Below, piece by piece: positions 39,308-52,600 of a stretch of 64,000 nt of DNA. The translations under genes and the position numbers were made by a program. Each line of letters begins with the position of its first letter. The first letter of the stretch is position 1. This DNA is from Chrysomallon squamiferum (taxonomy: Eukaryota; Mollusca; Gastropoda; Neomphalida; Peltospiridae), in NCBI GenBank assembly GCA_012295275.1, contig CM022678.1, forward strand, positions 177,586 through 241,585. The letters run 5' to 3'. The notes beneath the pieces were generated by a model. That model searched no databases. It was given only the letters and a program-made list of their open reading frames with translations, and was not told the origin of the DNA.

Positions 39308-41961
39308 TGGAAAGATCGGAAGAGAATCACACATTATCACACGAGGTGAACCATTGTGTTGTATGGAGACGGGTGTGGATGTTCATAAATATCTTTATCA
39401 ACAGACTCGTGTAGTCCATGAACATCTGAATATCAGTTCGTATATCATCTCTTCATTTACCTAAAATATGATTCACCTGGAGAAACATTTCAACAAGACA
39501 CGAGGTGTCAGTGGAGAGGAGCAGAAATTCAAACTTGGATCACAAGACGTACTCCCCAGTATCGCTGTCACATCTTAAACAGCGCGCAGCTTGATACCAG
39601 AGTTTTCTTCCAACACTTTTCTTCTAATATCTCTTTTGTTGACGAACACAACAATTGCTGTTAGTTTTATTAAATTGTTAGTTAGTATTACTGGCTACTG
39701 CTGTCATTACTACTAAGTTGTGTATTGTGCATCCGACAAGGCGACAGGAGTATGTATATGTGTGCAAAAATAAGCAGGCGCACACTCGCAACCACGCACA
39801 CAGTACAGAGACATATATCACAGTTACAGAAGGCTTTGTTACAAACAAACACAGCCACATTAAATATGTGTGACATTGCATGTTACTGAAATGGCTGAAC
39901 AACTCTTAATGAAATTTCGAATACTGACAGAATAAACATGTATAGTTTAATTCTGCAGAAATAGAATGACAAATTATATAAATGCTTTACAAATTAAACA
40001 AATAATTTAATAAATGTTTTATACTTTACAGAAATCAGATGATTAACTTGTCTAAATTACGTAATCGGACTGACGTCACTGGACAAGGAGCAATGACAAT
40101 AACAACAAGACAAGTAACAGTGACTACTGCCTCTAGCACTTCTGCTCTTACTACTATTTCTATTTCTAGTTATTACTCTAATATTAGTTTCATTTAGTTT
40201 ATAACAACATAATAACAACATCGAAAACAAATATTACTTCTACTTCTGCTAGTAACACAAAACAATACAAAAATTCAAACAGTTATTACTACAAATACCA
40301 CCAGCACTACTGTTACTACTAATATTATTTCCAATATGAATCTCTAAAACAAATAGTTTTCAGGGAGCGTCTGCCGGATTACAGATCAAATCAAATTTAT
40401 TTTGATTTCTTTTTTTAGAAATAATAGCATGACAAATAGATATAAAAGAATACAGTGCATACCGTCAGAAATATATATATATTCAATATAAAAATTGAGT
40501 AATGAGTCAACTGTACATGTGTATGTGTGTATGCGTGCGTGCGTGTGTGTGTGTGTACATACATACAGACAATTTACAGCTCACAAGATAAGACTCTTTG
40601 ACCTTAAAAGATAATCACCATTATTTAGTCACTGAATTCCCAAAACACTGCACAAAATGATGAATCAGTTTTGGAAAATTAACTTTCTAGAAAACAAAAC
40701 AAATAAATAAAATAAAATAAAATAAAATAAAAAATCAGAATGTAAATAAATAAACAAATAAATAATTGTTTTATGGTCACTATATGCAGAAGATCACAGA
40801 TAGGCATACACAATTAAATTTTATAATACAGTTAGACAGAACCTGAATCATAATTTTAACTTTGAAAAAAGGAATCCATTTATTCAGTGGAATTAATAGG
40901 AGATTTAAAAAGTAACTGACACAAATACACGCTTTTAACAGCTTAGAAATTTCTAGGTGAGAATCCCAGCCAGTCATTTAACCAAATAGTTTAAACTGAA
41001 GACAACTCTAACAATTCTCATACATATATTCATGTATGTGATGTCAGAAGATAAAATTCAGTTTTGAAATCAGTTTGGTTCAAAAACTGATAGAGCGTGT
41101 GAAAAAACAACAACAACAAAAGTTAAAAAGTAAAATGTTCTTGCACATAAGCGGTATTGGAAAAAAAGCTATTTGTCACTGTGAACAAGCAGTTTTGAAC
41201 TTAAAGAGATTTCTGAATTGTCCTGTTCATCATCTGAATCTGACATATTTGTTTTCAGTTTACTGTCCTCGCTGTTTCAGCTATCACTGGAACAGTCATC
41301 AGATATTTCACACTGTCCACACACTGAACTCTGAGCTATCACTGGAACAGTCATAAGATATTCCAGACACTGAACTCTGTCTCACGTTCTCAACTTGTTT
41401 GTATGTTTCTGATTTCGGCTAATCACAATGATCTAGTGTTTTATTTGTTTCAATTTCTGCAGTTACTGAACTTTGTTTCATTTTGTTTACCTGTATTTAC
41501 AAGTCCGATGTTTTATCTAGATATCTGTTTGCTGTTTCATTTCTTTCAAACTCTGCAGAGTTCTGTTTCGTCAGAGCTGTATTCTCACCTGATAGGTTGT
41601 GATGAAATTCTTTATTTAAACTGAATCAATTTCAGAATATTTATTATTCTTATTTTTAACAGGTGTGTAGAAATTTGTAATACGCACGCTGTTGTCAACG
41701 TCCGCTTCTGTGTTCAGGGTTTAGACGACAATGTCAGATTCAAGTGTTTGTTCTTCACTTTGTTTTCATTTATTTCAGCTTTGTCCCTGTCTTCCTCAGC
41801 ACTTTGTGTTTGAAATTTATGTATATTTACGTGTATGTTACACCTTTTTTCAGATTTTCTGCTCGTTATATCACATGTTTTCGCCTGCTCGTTACTTTCA
41901 TACACCTGACTTTTCTTCATTTTCCTTTCCTGTTTATTGCACACTTCAATCTCCTCTTCTT
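36601..41961. other. Gene-poor, microsatellite-rich interval
   Basis: No supported gene. It includes (GA)n at 36961-37015, an ACT-trinucleotide-rich block at 37410-37770, (ATT)n at 38463-38572, (GTA)n at 38700-38835, (ATT)n at 39241-39306, CA/ACAT-rich stretches at 38270-38450 and 40510-40570, and a short imperfect direct repeat (CTATCACTGGAACAGTCAT) at about 41280 and 41336. A TGACGTCA palindrome lies at 40071-40078. Confidence 0.7.
38700..38835. repeat. (GTA)n microsatellite
   Basis: A run of GTA units with GTT and GTC variants. The ACT-rich block at 37410-37770 is its complement-like counterpart about 1 kb upstream. Confidence 0.9.
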
Positions 41962-43069
41962 TTACGTTTGTTTCTTCATCGATGTTTCAAACCTCGATCG
42001 TGTTTTTTGCACTAAAAGTAACAAAGCAGGTATTTGTCCGTCTGTCACACATGTACGAAGTTGTCTGTCACTGTGTTTAGATTTGTGTGACTCAGAAAAT
42101 CTACAAACAAAAGAGTCTACAACAATTCTTGATTTACCTTCACCTCCACACCATGTGCGTCCTCCCTTAACATTAACAAACAAGCTGTACTCAGTGTCTT
42201 CAGTAATCTTCACTGGACGTCTGAACTCGACGTCATACACATCGGACACGAGTTCATATCTCTGTGTCAGCGTAGACCCATCCATGATTACGTCTGTTCT
42301 TGTGTCAGTGACGAAGGCGCTGACGTCGTAGTTTCGTGGTACATAGTAACCGTACAACTGAAATCCGCGAAGTAAAGCATTTTTCTTGACAGAGAAAGTA
42401 ATGGAGTCATCATATTCACCAGAACATGACAAGTAATCAAATAATCCGAGTAATTCACCATACGTACCTAACCTGTTTATTGTAATCTGTGTTTTCATTC
42501 CAGTTCTCTTGTTAGAGTTAAAAGGTGAAACATCTTCATCACTGCTCACCAAGTTTTTAAAAATCTTGATTTGTTCTGCGTCAGTGAGTATGTGAGTGGG
42601 TGTCACGTGTTTTACAAAATACGTCTGATCGAGTAATGGATAACGCACGTGCTTCACGACCTCTCCCAGTGCTTCGCGCATGTTCTTTCCATTCGTCGCT
42701 CTTACTTGCTTCCTGCAGGCGCTGTCAGCCCACTTCACAGCGGCTTCAAAACAATTTTTCTCGTCTGCTCTCAGTTCGTCTGATAGTACGATCTCAACCA
42801 GACATTCGTGACAAAGATCGGTGACTTCACCTGACTTCAGAACTTCGTCGCCATTTTTCAAAATGAAGTCCAGAGTTTTTTTCCTTAGATCATGTTCATC
42901 AAACAGGTGAGCTTGTTCCAACACGACGCACGCATTCTGTGACGACAACGACGACTCAAAATAGTTTAAGCATTTGGCTTCAAGAGTTGTGATGATGTAC
43001 TTCCTCGATAGATACAGCAGACCGGTGACGTTGTCGCCTGTTAGGACGACGTCATCCGTATAAAGATAT
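41962..43069 (-). CDS. BTB gene exon 2
   Basis: Starts in phase after TTTTTACGCAG with YLYTDDVVLTGDNVTGLLYL and runs uninterrupted through BACK and PHR to the stop at 41962. The start of the annotated open frame at 42948 is internal; homology clearly continues upstream to the acceptor. Confidence 0.9.
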
Positions 43070-43500
43070 CTGCGTAAAAGAAGTAGATTAAGACATTAAA
43101 GTATCAGATAATTATGTGACATTAATTATTTAATAAACAATTAGATTACTAACAAAAACTGTATTGTTATCAACGTTTCTGTCTGTCTGTATGTGTTTAA
43201 CGTGTGTGTGTGTGTGTGTGAGTGTGTGTGTGTTTTAACATACTTTAAAAACTCTGAGAAGATTTCTGCCTGCATATCCGGTACTTTGATACTTGTTTGT
43301 TCGCGAAGTTCTCCGGTCAGCATCTGATGAAAAACTTCGCTTCGAATAATGAGAATAAAACGATGGGCATCGACAGCAACTTTATGTTCACCAACCAAAA
43401 ATCTGACGTCCGTGTCAGTTCTTGTACGAAAAACGTGTTCAAGGCATTGCATCAGATTCTTCCCTGTCTGCCAACTTGAGATTATAGTTGCGGTGGCCAT
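41962..43500 (-). CDS. BTB-BACK-PHR protein, BTBD1/2/3/6 type (two exons)
   Basis: Exons are 43244-43500 and 41962-43069 with a phase 2 intron (donor GTATGT, acceptor TTTTTACGCAG). The joined coding length is 1365 nt, giving 454 aa, close to the usual length of the family. BTB domain about residues 20-130 (DVRFLVGEHKVAVDAHRFIL; then FLKYLYTD at the splice junction), BACK domain about 140-260 (EQAHLFDEHDL, AAVKWADSAC), PHR domain about 285-440 (GYYVPRNYDVSAF, ending VTDGQIPALLLL). These proteins bind cullin-3 through the BTB domain and present substrates for ubiquitination. Start: ATG at 43500 with WQTGKNLMQCLEHVF just behind, as in the family. A TTTGTTTGTAG acceptor 9 nt upstream suggests a separate 5' untranslated exon. 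The gene looks intact. It could be a lineage-specific BTBD6-like paralogue and not the single-copy orthologue. Confidence 0.9.
43244..43500 (-). CDS. BTB gene exon 1
   Basis: 257 nt, starts at the ATG and ends in phase 2 before GTATGT. Encodes the N-terminal part of the BTB fold up to EIFSEFLK. Confidence 0.9.
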
Positions 43501-43512
43501 ATTTTCACTACA

Positions 43513-43516
43513 AACA

Positions 43517-43574
<58 letters not shown>

Positions 43575-43783
43575 GTAATAATAACAATAATAAAAATAAC
43601 AGTAATAATAATAATAATAATAACAGTAATAATAATAAGAAGAAGAAAGATAATAAAAATTATAATAATAAAAAAAATAGTAATCGTAATAACAATAATA
43701 ATGACAAGAACAATAATAATAATAATTATAAAAATAATAACAATAACATTAACAATAACAAAAATTATTATAATAATAATAAC

Positions 43784-43820
<37 letters not shown>

Positions 43821-44011
43821 TCAATAATAAACATAAAAATAGCAATAACAATAACAATAATAATAAAAGAAATAAGAATAATAATAATAATATCAATAAC
43901 AATAATAATAATAATGAAAATAATACCAATAATAATAATAACACTAATAAATATAATAATAGAAATAACAATAACAACAATAAGAACAACAACAACAATA
44001 ATAATAATAAT

Positions 44012-44064
<53 letters not shown>
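43513..44064. repeat. Long impure (TAA/AAC)n microsatellite
   Basis: About 550 bp of AAT, AAC and AAG trinucleotides directly upstream of the BTB start exon. The long poly-Asn, poly-Ile and poly-Leu ORFs here are artefacts. Confidence 0.97.
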
Positions 44065-44065
<1 letters not shown>

Positions 44066-46024
44066 GGCATACTAAAAATAATTTTAAAATATTTCCCAGT
44101 GCATATGACGTGTGCAAGGACATATTCCAAAATCGAAACAAAAAAATAATCAAACCAAGATAATTTCTAAAAATCGATTACTTTCTGTTTAACGCCTCTT
44201 CTAGTGAACACTGAGATCAGAGGTCTAAAAATATCTAACTAACTAACTAACTAACTGACTAAATAAATAAATAATAAATATATTAATAAAAGAAGGAAAG
44301 AAAGAAAAAACATCGGCTAGATAAAGGATAAAAAAGAATTACCGTGTGCTGATGGTAATGATTACTATGATGATGACGAAGACACAAAGAATTATTATTA
44401 TTATCATTTTTATTGTAAACAAAGGTCTGTGCTCAGTCAGATAAGAAATATTTCACTGTTGGAGAAACGATTTTCATATCGCAATGTACTGGTGGTCATT
44501 TATAACAGCTTACTTCTCGAAAAGTTAGCAAAATTATCCGTCAGTGACAGATCTATACAGAAACACTAAAGAATAAAGTAATAAAAAAAAAAAGAAATAG
44601 AATACAATTTAAAATACCTTCTGATTTGAACTTCCTGATGGACAATTTATTTAAGCGACTATTTTCGGTCTGTCGACTCAACTCTAGATCACCGCTATCA
44701 CCGATCTAAGAATAAATGAAACAAATTAAAATAAAATAAAACAAAATGAAATAAAGTAAGCAATAAATAACAAAATATATCAATAAGAAATAATGGCTCT
44801 ACTAGGGTAGTAATAGTAGAACTAGTATTAAATATATTACTACTACCACTACTACTAATAATAACAATAATAATAGCATACTAAAATTAGGATACACTTA
44901 ACCTAGATTCATTTCAATTTAAAAAACCTCGTACTGAAATAATCTGTTTGTTAGAGAACAAACTCTGATATATTTAGTAATAAATTAAGAACACTGGAAT
45001 AGTTAAAACATAATAAAATAAAAAATATCAAAGACTTTGAATATGGCCAACTTGTTTTATTTCTGCTTTGTGTACTTTTGGTCCTCAAAATCCACCACTG
45101 ATAAACACGCGAGTGACGTCATCAAGTGCAGTGGCGTGCAGAGGTGGGAGCCGAAGGGGCTCTGGCCCCGAGCTTCACCAGACCTCCACACGACACTGAT
45201 CAAGTGTCACGTTGTTAGGTTTCAATATCAGTTTAATATAAAGAAATCGTGCTACGAGATATATGTATACTCATCTTACAGAAATGTTCTTTAAAACTGA
45301 TTACAACAATTGAATAGATTAAGTACTACTAGATTGCATTGTTTATACGTAAGTTATTAAATCTGTATAATAATAATAATAATAATAAAAACAATAGCAG
45401 CAACAACAATAATAAGAAGAAGAAATACATTTTACAGTGCACTAAATATACGTGTACATATTTTATTTCTCTGACGATGCTTGCATGACCAGTATATCAA
45501 GTTAAGGTAACACGTGACGTTTGCTTGTAATGTATGTAGCTAAGATAAAAATAGGGTGCCACTGCTGTATGAGAAACATAAAGGTATACTCGGGTGTTAT
45601 TTACAACGATCTGATAAATTCATTGTTAAAAAACTCTCTGCCCATAAGTGTAGAAATAAACCCTTGAAAATATGAAATCAATTACACTTGTCATTAGTTC
45701 AAGGAAGAAGATATAGACAACCCAATTATTTCCAATAAAGAGAACAAACTAACAAACTTGTAAATAGAAAATAATACTATTATATGAGATAATATTTTCA
45801 TATCTTCTATTGGCACGTACCATACCTTTAAAAAGCCTCACGCAGTAATATTGTTTATTATATGTATATCAATAGCAGCGATAAAAGAAAAATACAATAA
45901 CATATTATACGCTGGTTGGAACGGCTGATATTCCAATATGAACGTTAGATAAGAAGAAAGGAATTAATGAAGAAAGAAAGAAAGACTGAGATGAACACAC
46001 GCAGGGCAATAAAAAATCAAATAC

Positions 46025-46063
<39 letters not shown>

Positions 46064-46481
46064 TAAATTAAATTAACACAATAAAAAATACTTTGTAGTT
46101 TCAAAGTAGTTACTTTAAATTTTTCCTGATCGATAATTGATCTTCTATTGATCACAGATATCAGGAATCTATAAATAAATAAATAAAATGACATTAAGTA
46201 AAATGAAGTAATCGGATATAGTATAAACTATAAACGATACATTGAACTCTACAGATACCGAACCAATTATCCGGCGTCCTGAAATCCCGAAAGACAAGAA
46301 AACAAGAACTTTTTCCCGACACAATTTTCATACTTTGAGCGCGCGGGTTTTGTCCTCACAAGACCGTAACTACTCTTTCAAGCCGCATGTTGTTCATTGA
46401 CTCGCCGCATTGTTTACGTGTCGAGTAGCTACAGTTGTGTATTGTCAATTTTCTTATTTCATATTTTTTTTAAATTTTAAA
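44065..46481. other. Noncoding region with relics of the NTPase upstream DNA
   Basis: 44950-45290 is homologous to 12700-12970. The stretch to about 45400 resembles the start of 12970-13340, and 45450-45990 matches 35440-36250, so the upstream mosaic of the NTPase genes exists here a third time without its gene. A (CTAA)n run lies near 44236. 46240-46440 is GC-richer than its surroundings. No gene is called. Confidence 0.6.
45129..45198. mobile_element. hAT-like miniature element (70 bp) with 8-bp target duplication
   Basis: The ends are CAGTGGCGTG and, inverted, CAGTGTCGTG. The terminal inverted repeat extends to about 17 bp with three mismatches. Both sides carry ATCAAGTG (45121-45128 and 45199-45206). 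The paralogous sequence at 12883-12890 has ATCAGGTG once with nothing inserted, an empty site. Eight-base target duplications with CAGTG termini are the hallmark of hAT elements. There is no coding capacity. Confidence 0.88.
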
Positions 46482-46681
46482 NNNNNNNNNNNNNNNNNNN
46501 NNNNNNNNNNNNNNNNNNNNNNNNNNNNNNNNNNNNNNNNNNNNNNNNNNNNNNNNNNNNNNNNNNNNNNNNNNNNNNNNNNNNNNNNNNNNNNNNNNNN
46601 NNNNNNNNNNNNNNNNNNNNNNNNNNNNNNNNNNNNNNNNNNNNNNNNNNNNNNNNNNNNNNNNNNNNNNNNNNNNNNNNN
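46482..46681. other. Assembly gap (200 N) at the left edge of the satellite array
   Basis: Exactly 200 N, abutting the first satellite monomer. The array is probably longer than assembled and its left boundary is not visible. Confidence 0.99.
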
Positions 46682-49600
46682 GGCGCTCGATACAAGATTA
46701 GAAGTAAAGTTGTTTTAACAATGCCTGGGCAGCGTGGCGCTCGATACAAGATTAGAAGTAAAGTTGTTTTAACAATGCCTGGGCAGCGTGGCGCTCGATA
46801 CAAGATTAGAAGTAAAGTTGTTTTAACAATGCCTGGGCAGCGTGGCGCTCGATACAAGATTAGAAGTAAAGTTGTTTTAACAATGCCTGGGCAGCGTGGC
46901 GCTCGATACAAGATCAGAAGTAAAGTTGTTTTAACAATGCCTGGGCAGCGTGGCGCTCGATACAAGATCAGAAGTAAAGTTGTTTTAACAATGCCTGGGC
47001 AGCGTGGCGCTCGATACAAGATCAGAAGTAAAGTTGTTTTAACAAAGCACTGGGCAGCGTGGCGCTCGATACAAGATCAGAAGTAAAGTTGTTTTAACAA
47101 TGCACTGGGCAGCGTGGCGCTCGATACAAGATTAAGAAGCGCTCGAAAGTTGTTTTAACAATGCCTGGGCAGCGTGGCGCTCGATACAAGATTAGAAGTA
47201 AAGTTGTTTTAACAATGCACTGGGCAGCGTGGCGCTCGATACAAGATTAGAAGTAAAGTTGTTTTAACAATGCACTGGGCAGCGTGGCGCTCGATACAAG
47301 ATTAGAAGTAAAGTTGTTTTAACAAAGCCTGGGCAGCGTGGCGCTCGATACAAGATTAGAAGTAAAGTTGTTTTAACAGTGCACTGGGCAGCGTGGCGCT
47401 CGATACAAGATTAGAAGTAAAGTTGTTTTAACAATGCACTGGGCAGCGTGGCGCTCGATACAAGATTAGAAGTAAAGTTGTTTTAACAATGCCTGGGCAG
47501 CGTGGCGCTCGATACAAGATGAGAAGTAAAGTTGTTTTAACAATGCCTGGGCAGCGTGGCGCTCGATACAAGATCAGAAGTAAAGTTGTTTTAACAATGC
47601 ACTGGGCAGCGTGGCGCTCGATACAAGATTAGAAGTAAAGTTGTTTTAACAATGCCTGGGCAGCGTGGCGCTCGATACAAGATTAGAAGTAAAGTTGTTT
47701 TAACAATGCCTGGGCAGCGTGGCGCTCGATACAAGATCAGAAGTAAAGTTGTTTTAACAAGCGTGGCGATACTGTTGGCTGGGCAGCGGCGCTCGATACA
47801 AGATTAGAAGTAAAGTTGTTTTAACAATGCACTGGGCAGCGTGGCGCTCGATACAAGATTAGAAGTAAAGTTGTTTTAACAATGCCTGGGCAGCGTGGCG
47901 CTCGATACAAGATTAGAAGTAAAGTTGTTTTAACAATGCCTGGGCAGCGTGGCGCTCGATACAAGATTAGAAGTAAAGTTGTTTTAACAATGCCTGGGCA
48001 GCGTGGCGCTCGATACAAGATCAGAAGTAAAGTTGTTTTAACAATGCACTGGGCAGCGTGGCGCTCGATACAAGATTAGAAGTAAAGTTGTTTTAAACAG
48101 CGTGGCGCTCGATACAAGATCAGAAGTAAAGTTGTTTTAACAATGCCTGGGCAGCGTGGCGCTCGATACAAGATTAGAAGTAAAGTTGTTTTAACAATGC
48201 CTGGGCAGCGTGGCGCTCGATACAAGATCAGAAGTAAAGTTGTTTTAACAAAGTTGCTCGATACAAGATTAGAAGTAAAGTTGTTTTAACAATGCCTGGG
48301 CAGCGTGGCGCTCGATACAAGATCAGAAGAAGTTGTTTTAAAGTTGTTTTAACAATGCCTGGGCAGCGTGGCGCTCGATACAAGATCAGAAGTAAAGTTG
48401 TTTTAAAATGCCTGGGCAGCGTGGCGCTGGGCAGCGTGGCGCTCGATACAAGATTAGAAGTAAAGTTGTTTTAACAATGCCTGGGCAGCGTGGCGCTCGA
48501 TACAAGATTAGAAGTAAAGTTGTTTTAACAATGCACTGGGCAGCGTGGCGCTCGATACAAGATTAGAAGTAAAGTTGTTTTAACAATGCCTGGGCAGCGT
48601 GGCGCTCGATACAAGATTAGAAGTAAAGTTGTTTTAACAATGCACTGGGCAGCGTGGCGCTCGATACAAGATTAGAAGTAAAGTTGTTTTAACAATGCAC
48701 TGGGCAGCGTGGGCGCTCGATACAAGATACAAGATCAGAAGTAAAGTTGTTTTAACAATGCCTGGGCAGCGTGGCGCTCGATACAAGATTAGAAGTAAAG
48801 TTGTTTTAACAATGCACTGGGCAGCGTGGCGCTCGATACAAGTAAAGTTGTTTTAACAAGCACTGGGCAGCGTGGCGCTCGATACAAATTAGAAGTTGTT
48901 TTAACAATGCCTTTCGATACAAGATTAGAAGTAAAGTTGTTTTAACAATGCCTGGGCAGCGTGGCGCTCGATACAAGATTAGAAGTAAAGTTGTTTTAAC
49001 AATGCCTGGGCAGCGTGGCGCTCGATACAAGATTAGAAGTAAAGTTGTTTTAACAATGCACTGGGCAGCGTGGCGCTCGATACAAGATCAGAAGTAAAGT
49101 TGTTTTAACAATGCACTGGGCAGCGTGGCGCTCGATACAAGATTAGAAGTAAAGTTGTTTTAACAATGCACTGGGCAGCGTGGCGCTCGATACAAGATTA
49201 GAAGTAAAGTTGTTTTTTGGGCAGCGTGGCGCTCGATGCACTAAAGTTGTTTTAACAATGCCTGGGCCAGTGGCGCTCGATACAAGATTAGAAGTAAAGT
49301 TGTTTTAACAATGCCTGGGCAGCGTGGCGCTCGATACAAGATTAGAAGTAAAGTTGTTTTAACAATGCCTGGGCAGCGTGGCGCTCGATACAAGATAGAA
49401 GAAAAAGTTGTTTTAACAATGCCTGGGCAGCGTGGCGCTCGATACAAGATCAGAAGTAAAGTTGTTTTAACAATGCACTGGGCAGCGTGGCGCTCGATAC
49501 AAGATTAGAAGTAAAGTTGTTTTAACAATGCCTGGGCAGCGTGGCGCTCGATACAAGATTAGAAGTAAAGTTGTTTTAACAATGCACTGGGCAGCGTGGC

Positions 49601-52600
49601 GCTCGATACAAGATTAGAAGTAAAGTTGTTTTAACAATGCACTGGGCAGCGTGGCGCTCGATACAAGATCAGAAGTAAAGTTGTTTTAACAATGCACTGG
49701 GCAGCGTGGCGCTCGATACAAGATTAGAAGTAAAGTTGTTTTAACAATGCCTGGGCAGCGTGGCGCTCGATACAAGATTAGAAGTAAAGTTGTTTTAACA
49801 ATGCACTGGGCAGCGTGGCGCTGATACAAGATTAGAAGTAAAGTTGTTTTAACAATGCCTGGGCAGCGTGGCGCTCGATACAAGATTAGAAGTAAAGTTG
49901 TTTTAACAATGCCTGGGCAGCGTGGCGCTCGATACAAGATTAGAAGTAAAGTTGTTTTAACAATGCACTGGGCAGCGTGGCGCTCGATACAAGATCAGAA
50001 GTAAAGTTGTTTTAACAATGCCTGGGCAGCGTGGCGCTCGATACAAGATAACAGAGCGTGGCGCTCGATTAAGATTAGAAGTAAGTTGTTTTAACAATGC
50101 CTGGGCAGCGTGGCGCTCGATACAAGATTAGAAGTAAAGTTGTTTTAACAATGCCTGGGCAGCGTGGCGCTCGATACAAGATTAGAAGTAAAGTTGTTTT
50201 AACAATGCCTGGGCAGCGTGGCGCTCTCGATACAAGATGGCGCTCGATACAAGATCAGAAGTAAAGTTGTTTTAACAATGCACTGGGCAGCGTGGCGCTC
50301 GATACAAGATTAGAAGTAAAGTTGTTTTAACAATGCCTGGGCAGCGTGGCGCTCGATACAAGATTAGAAGTAAAGTTGTTTTAACAATGCACTGGGCAGC
50401 GTGGCGCTCGATACAAGATTAGAAGTAAAGTTGTTTTAACAATGCCTGGGCAGCGTGGCGCTCGATACAAGATCAGAAGTAAAGTTGTTTTAACAATGCC
50501 TGGGCAGCGTGGCGCTCGATACAAGATTAGAAGTAAAGTTGTTTTAACAATGCACTGGGCAGCGTGGCGCTCGATACAAGATCAGAAGTAAAGTTGTTTT
50601 AACAAAGCCTGGGCAGCGTGGCGCTCGATACAAGATCAGAAGTAAAGTTGTTTTAACAATGCCTGGGCAGCGTGGCGCTCGATACAAGATTAGAAGTAAA
50701 GTTGTTTTAACAATGCACTGGGCAGCGTGGCGCTCGATACAAGATTAGAAGTAAAGTTGTTTTAACAATGCACTGGGCAGCGTGGCGCTCGATACAAGAT
50801 TAGAAGTAAAGTTGTTTTAACAATGCTGGGCAGCGTGGCGCTGGGCTGGGCAGCGTGGCGCTCGATACAAGATTAGAAGTAAAGTTGTTTTAACAATGCC
50901 TGGGCAGCGTGGCGCTCGATACAAGATTAGAAGTAAAGTTGTTTTAACAATGCACTGGGCAGCGTGGCGCTCGATACAAGATGAGAAGTAAAGTTGTTTT
51001 AACAATGCCTGGGCAGCGTGGCGCTCGATACAAGATTAGAAGTAAAGTTGTTTTAAAGTTGTTTTAACAATGCACTGGGCAGCGTGGCGCTCGATACAAG
51101 ATTAGAAGTAAAGTTGTTTTAACAATGCACTGGGCAGCGTGGCGCTCGATACAAGATTAGAAGTAAAGTTGTTTTAACAATGCCTGGGCAGCGTGGCGCT
51201 CGATACAAGATCAGAAGTAAAGTTGTTTTAACAATGCCTGGGCAGCGTGGCGCTCGATACAAGATTAGAAGTAAAGTTGTTTTAACAATGCCTGGGCAGC
51301 GTGGCGCTCGATACAAGATCAGAAGTAAAGTTGTTTTAACAATGCCTGGGCAGCGTGGCGCTCGATACAAGATTAGAAGATAAAGTTGTTTTAACAATGC
51401 ACTGGGCAGCGTGGCGCTCGATACAAGATTAGAAGTAAAGTTGTTTTAACAATGCACTGGGCAGCGTGGCGCTCGATACAAGATTAGAAGTAAAGTTGTT
51501 TTAACAATGCCTGGGCAGCGTGGCGCGATACTGGGCTGGGCAGCGTGGCGCTCGATACAAGATTAGAAGAAGTAAAAGTTGTTTTAACAATGCACTGGGC
51601 AGCGTGGCGCTCGATACAAGATTAGAAGTAAAGTTGTTTTAACAATGCCTGGGCAGCGTGGCGCTCGATACAAGATTAGAAGTAAAGTTGTTTTAACAAT
51701 GCACTGGGCAGCGTGGCGCTCGATACAAGATTAGAAGTAAAGTTGTTTTAACAAATGCCTGGGCAGCGTGGCGCTCGATACAAGATTAGAAGTAAAGTTG
51801 TTTTAACAATGCCTGGGCAGCGTGGCGCTCGATACAAGATCAGAAGTAAAGTTGTTTTAACAATGCCTGGGCAGCGTGGCGCTCGATACAAGATCAGAAG
51901 TAAAGTTGTTTTAACAATGCCTGGGCAGCGTGGCGCTCGATACAAGATTAGAAGTAAAGTTGTTTTAACAATGCCTGGGCAGCGTGGCGCTCGATACAAG
52001 ATTAGAAGTAAAGTTGTTTTAACAAATGCCTGGGCAGCGTGGCGCTCGATACAAGATCAGAAGTAAAGTTGTTTTAACAAAGCGTGGCGCTCGATGCCTG
52101 CCTGGGCAGCGTGGCGCTCGATACAAGATCAGAAGTAAAGTTGTTTTAACAATGCCTGGGCAGCGTGGCGCTCGATACAAGATCAGAAGTAAAGTTGTTT
52201 TAACAATGCCTGGGCAGCGTGGCGCTCGATACAAGATTAGAAGTAAAGTTGTTTTAACAAGCGTGGCGCTCGATGCCTGGGCAGCGTGGCGCTCGATACA
52301 AGATCAGAAGTAAAGTTGTTTTAACAATGCCTGGGCAGCGTGGCGCTCGATACAAGATCAGAAGTAAAGTTGTTTTAACAGTGCCTGGGCAGCGTGGCGC
52401 TCGATACAAGATTAGAAGTAAAGTTGTTTTAACAATGCCTGGGCAGCGTGGCGCTCGATACAAGATTAGAAGTAAAGTTGTTTTAACAGTGCACTGGGCA
52501 GCGTGGCGCTCGATACAAGATTAGAAGTAAAGTTGTTTTAACAATGCCTGGGCAGCGTGGCGCTCGATACAAGATTAGAAGTAAAGTTGTTTTAACAATG

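Noticed and set aside
41744-42331. 195-codon plus-strand ORF over the BTB gene
   Set aside because: Antisense shadow of the PHR-coding exon; the minus strand has clear family homology.
43349-44149. 266-codon poly-Asn ORF and overlapping poly-Ile and poly-Leu ORFs
   Set aside because: Translation of the TAA/AAC microsatellite. The true gene there is the minus-strand BTB exon.
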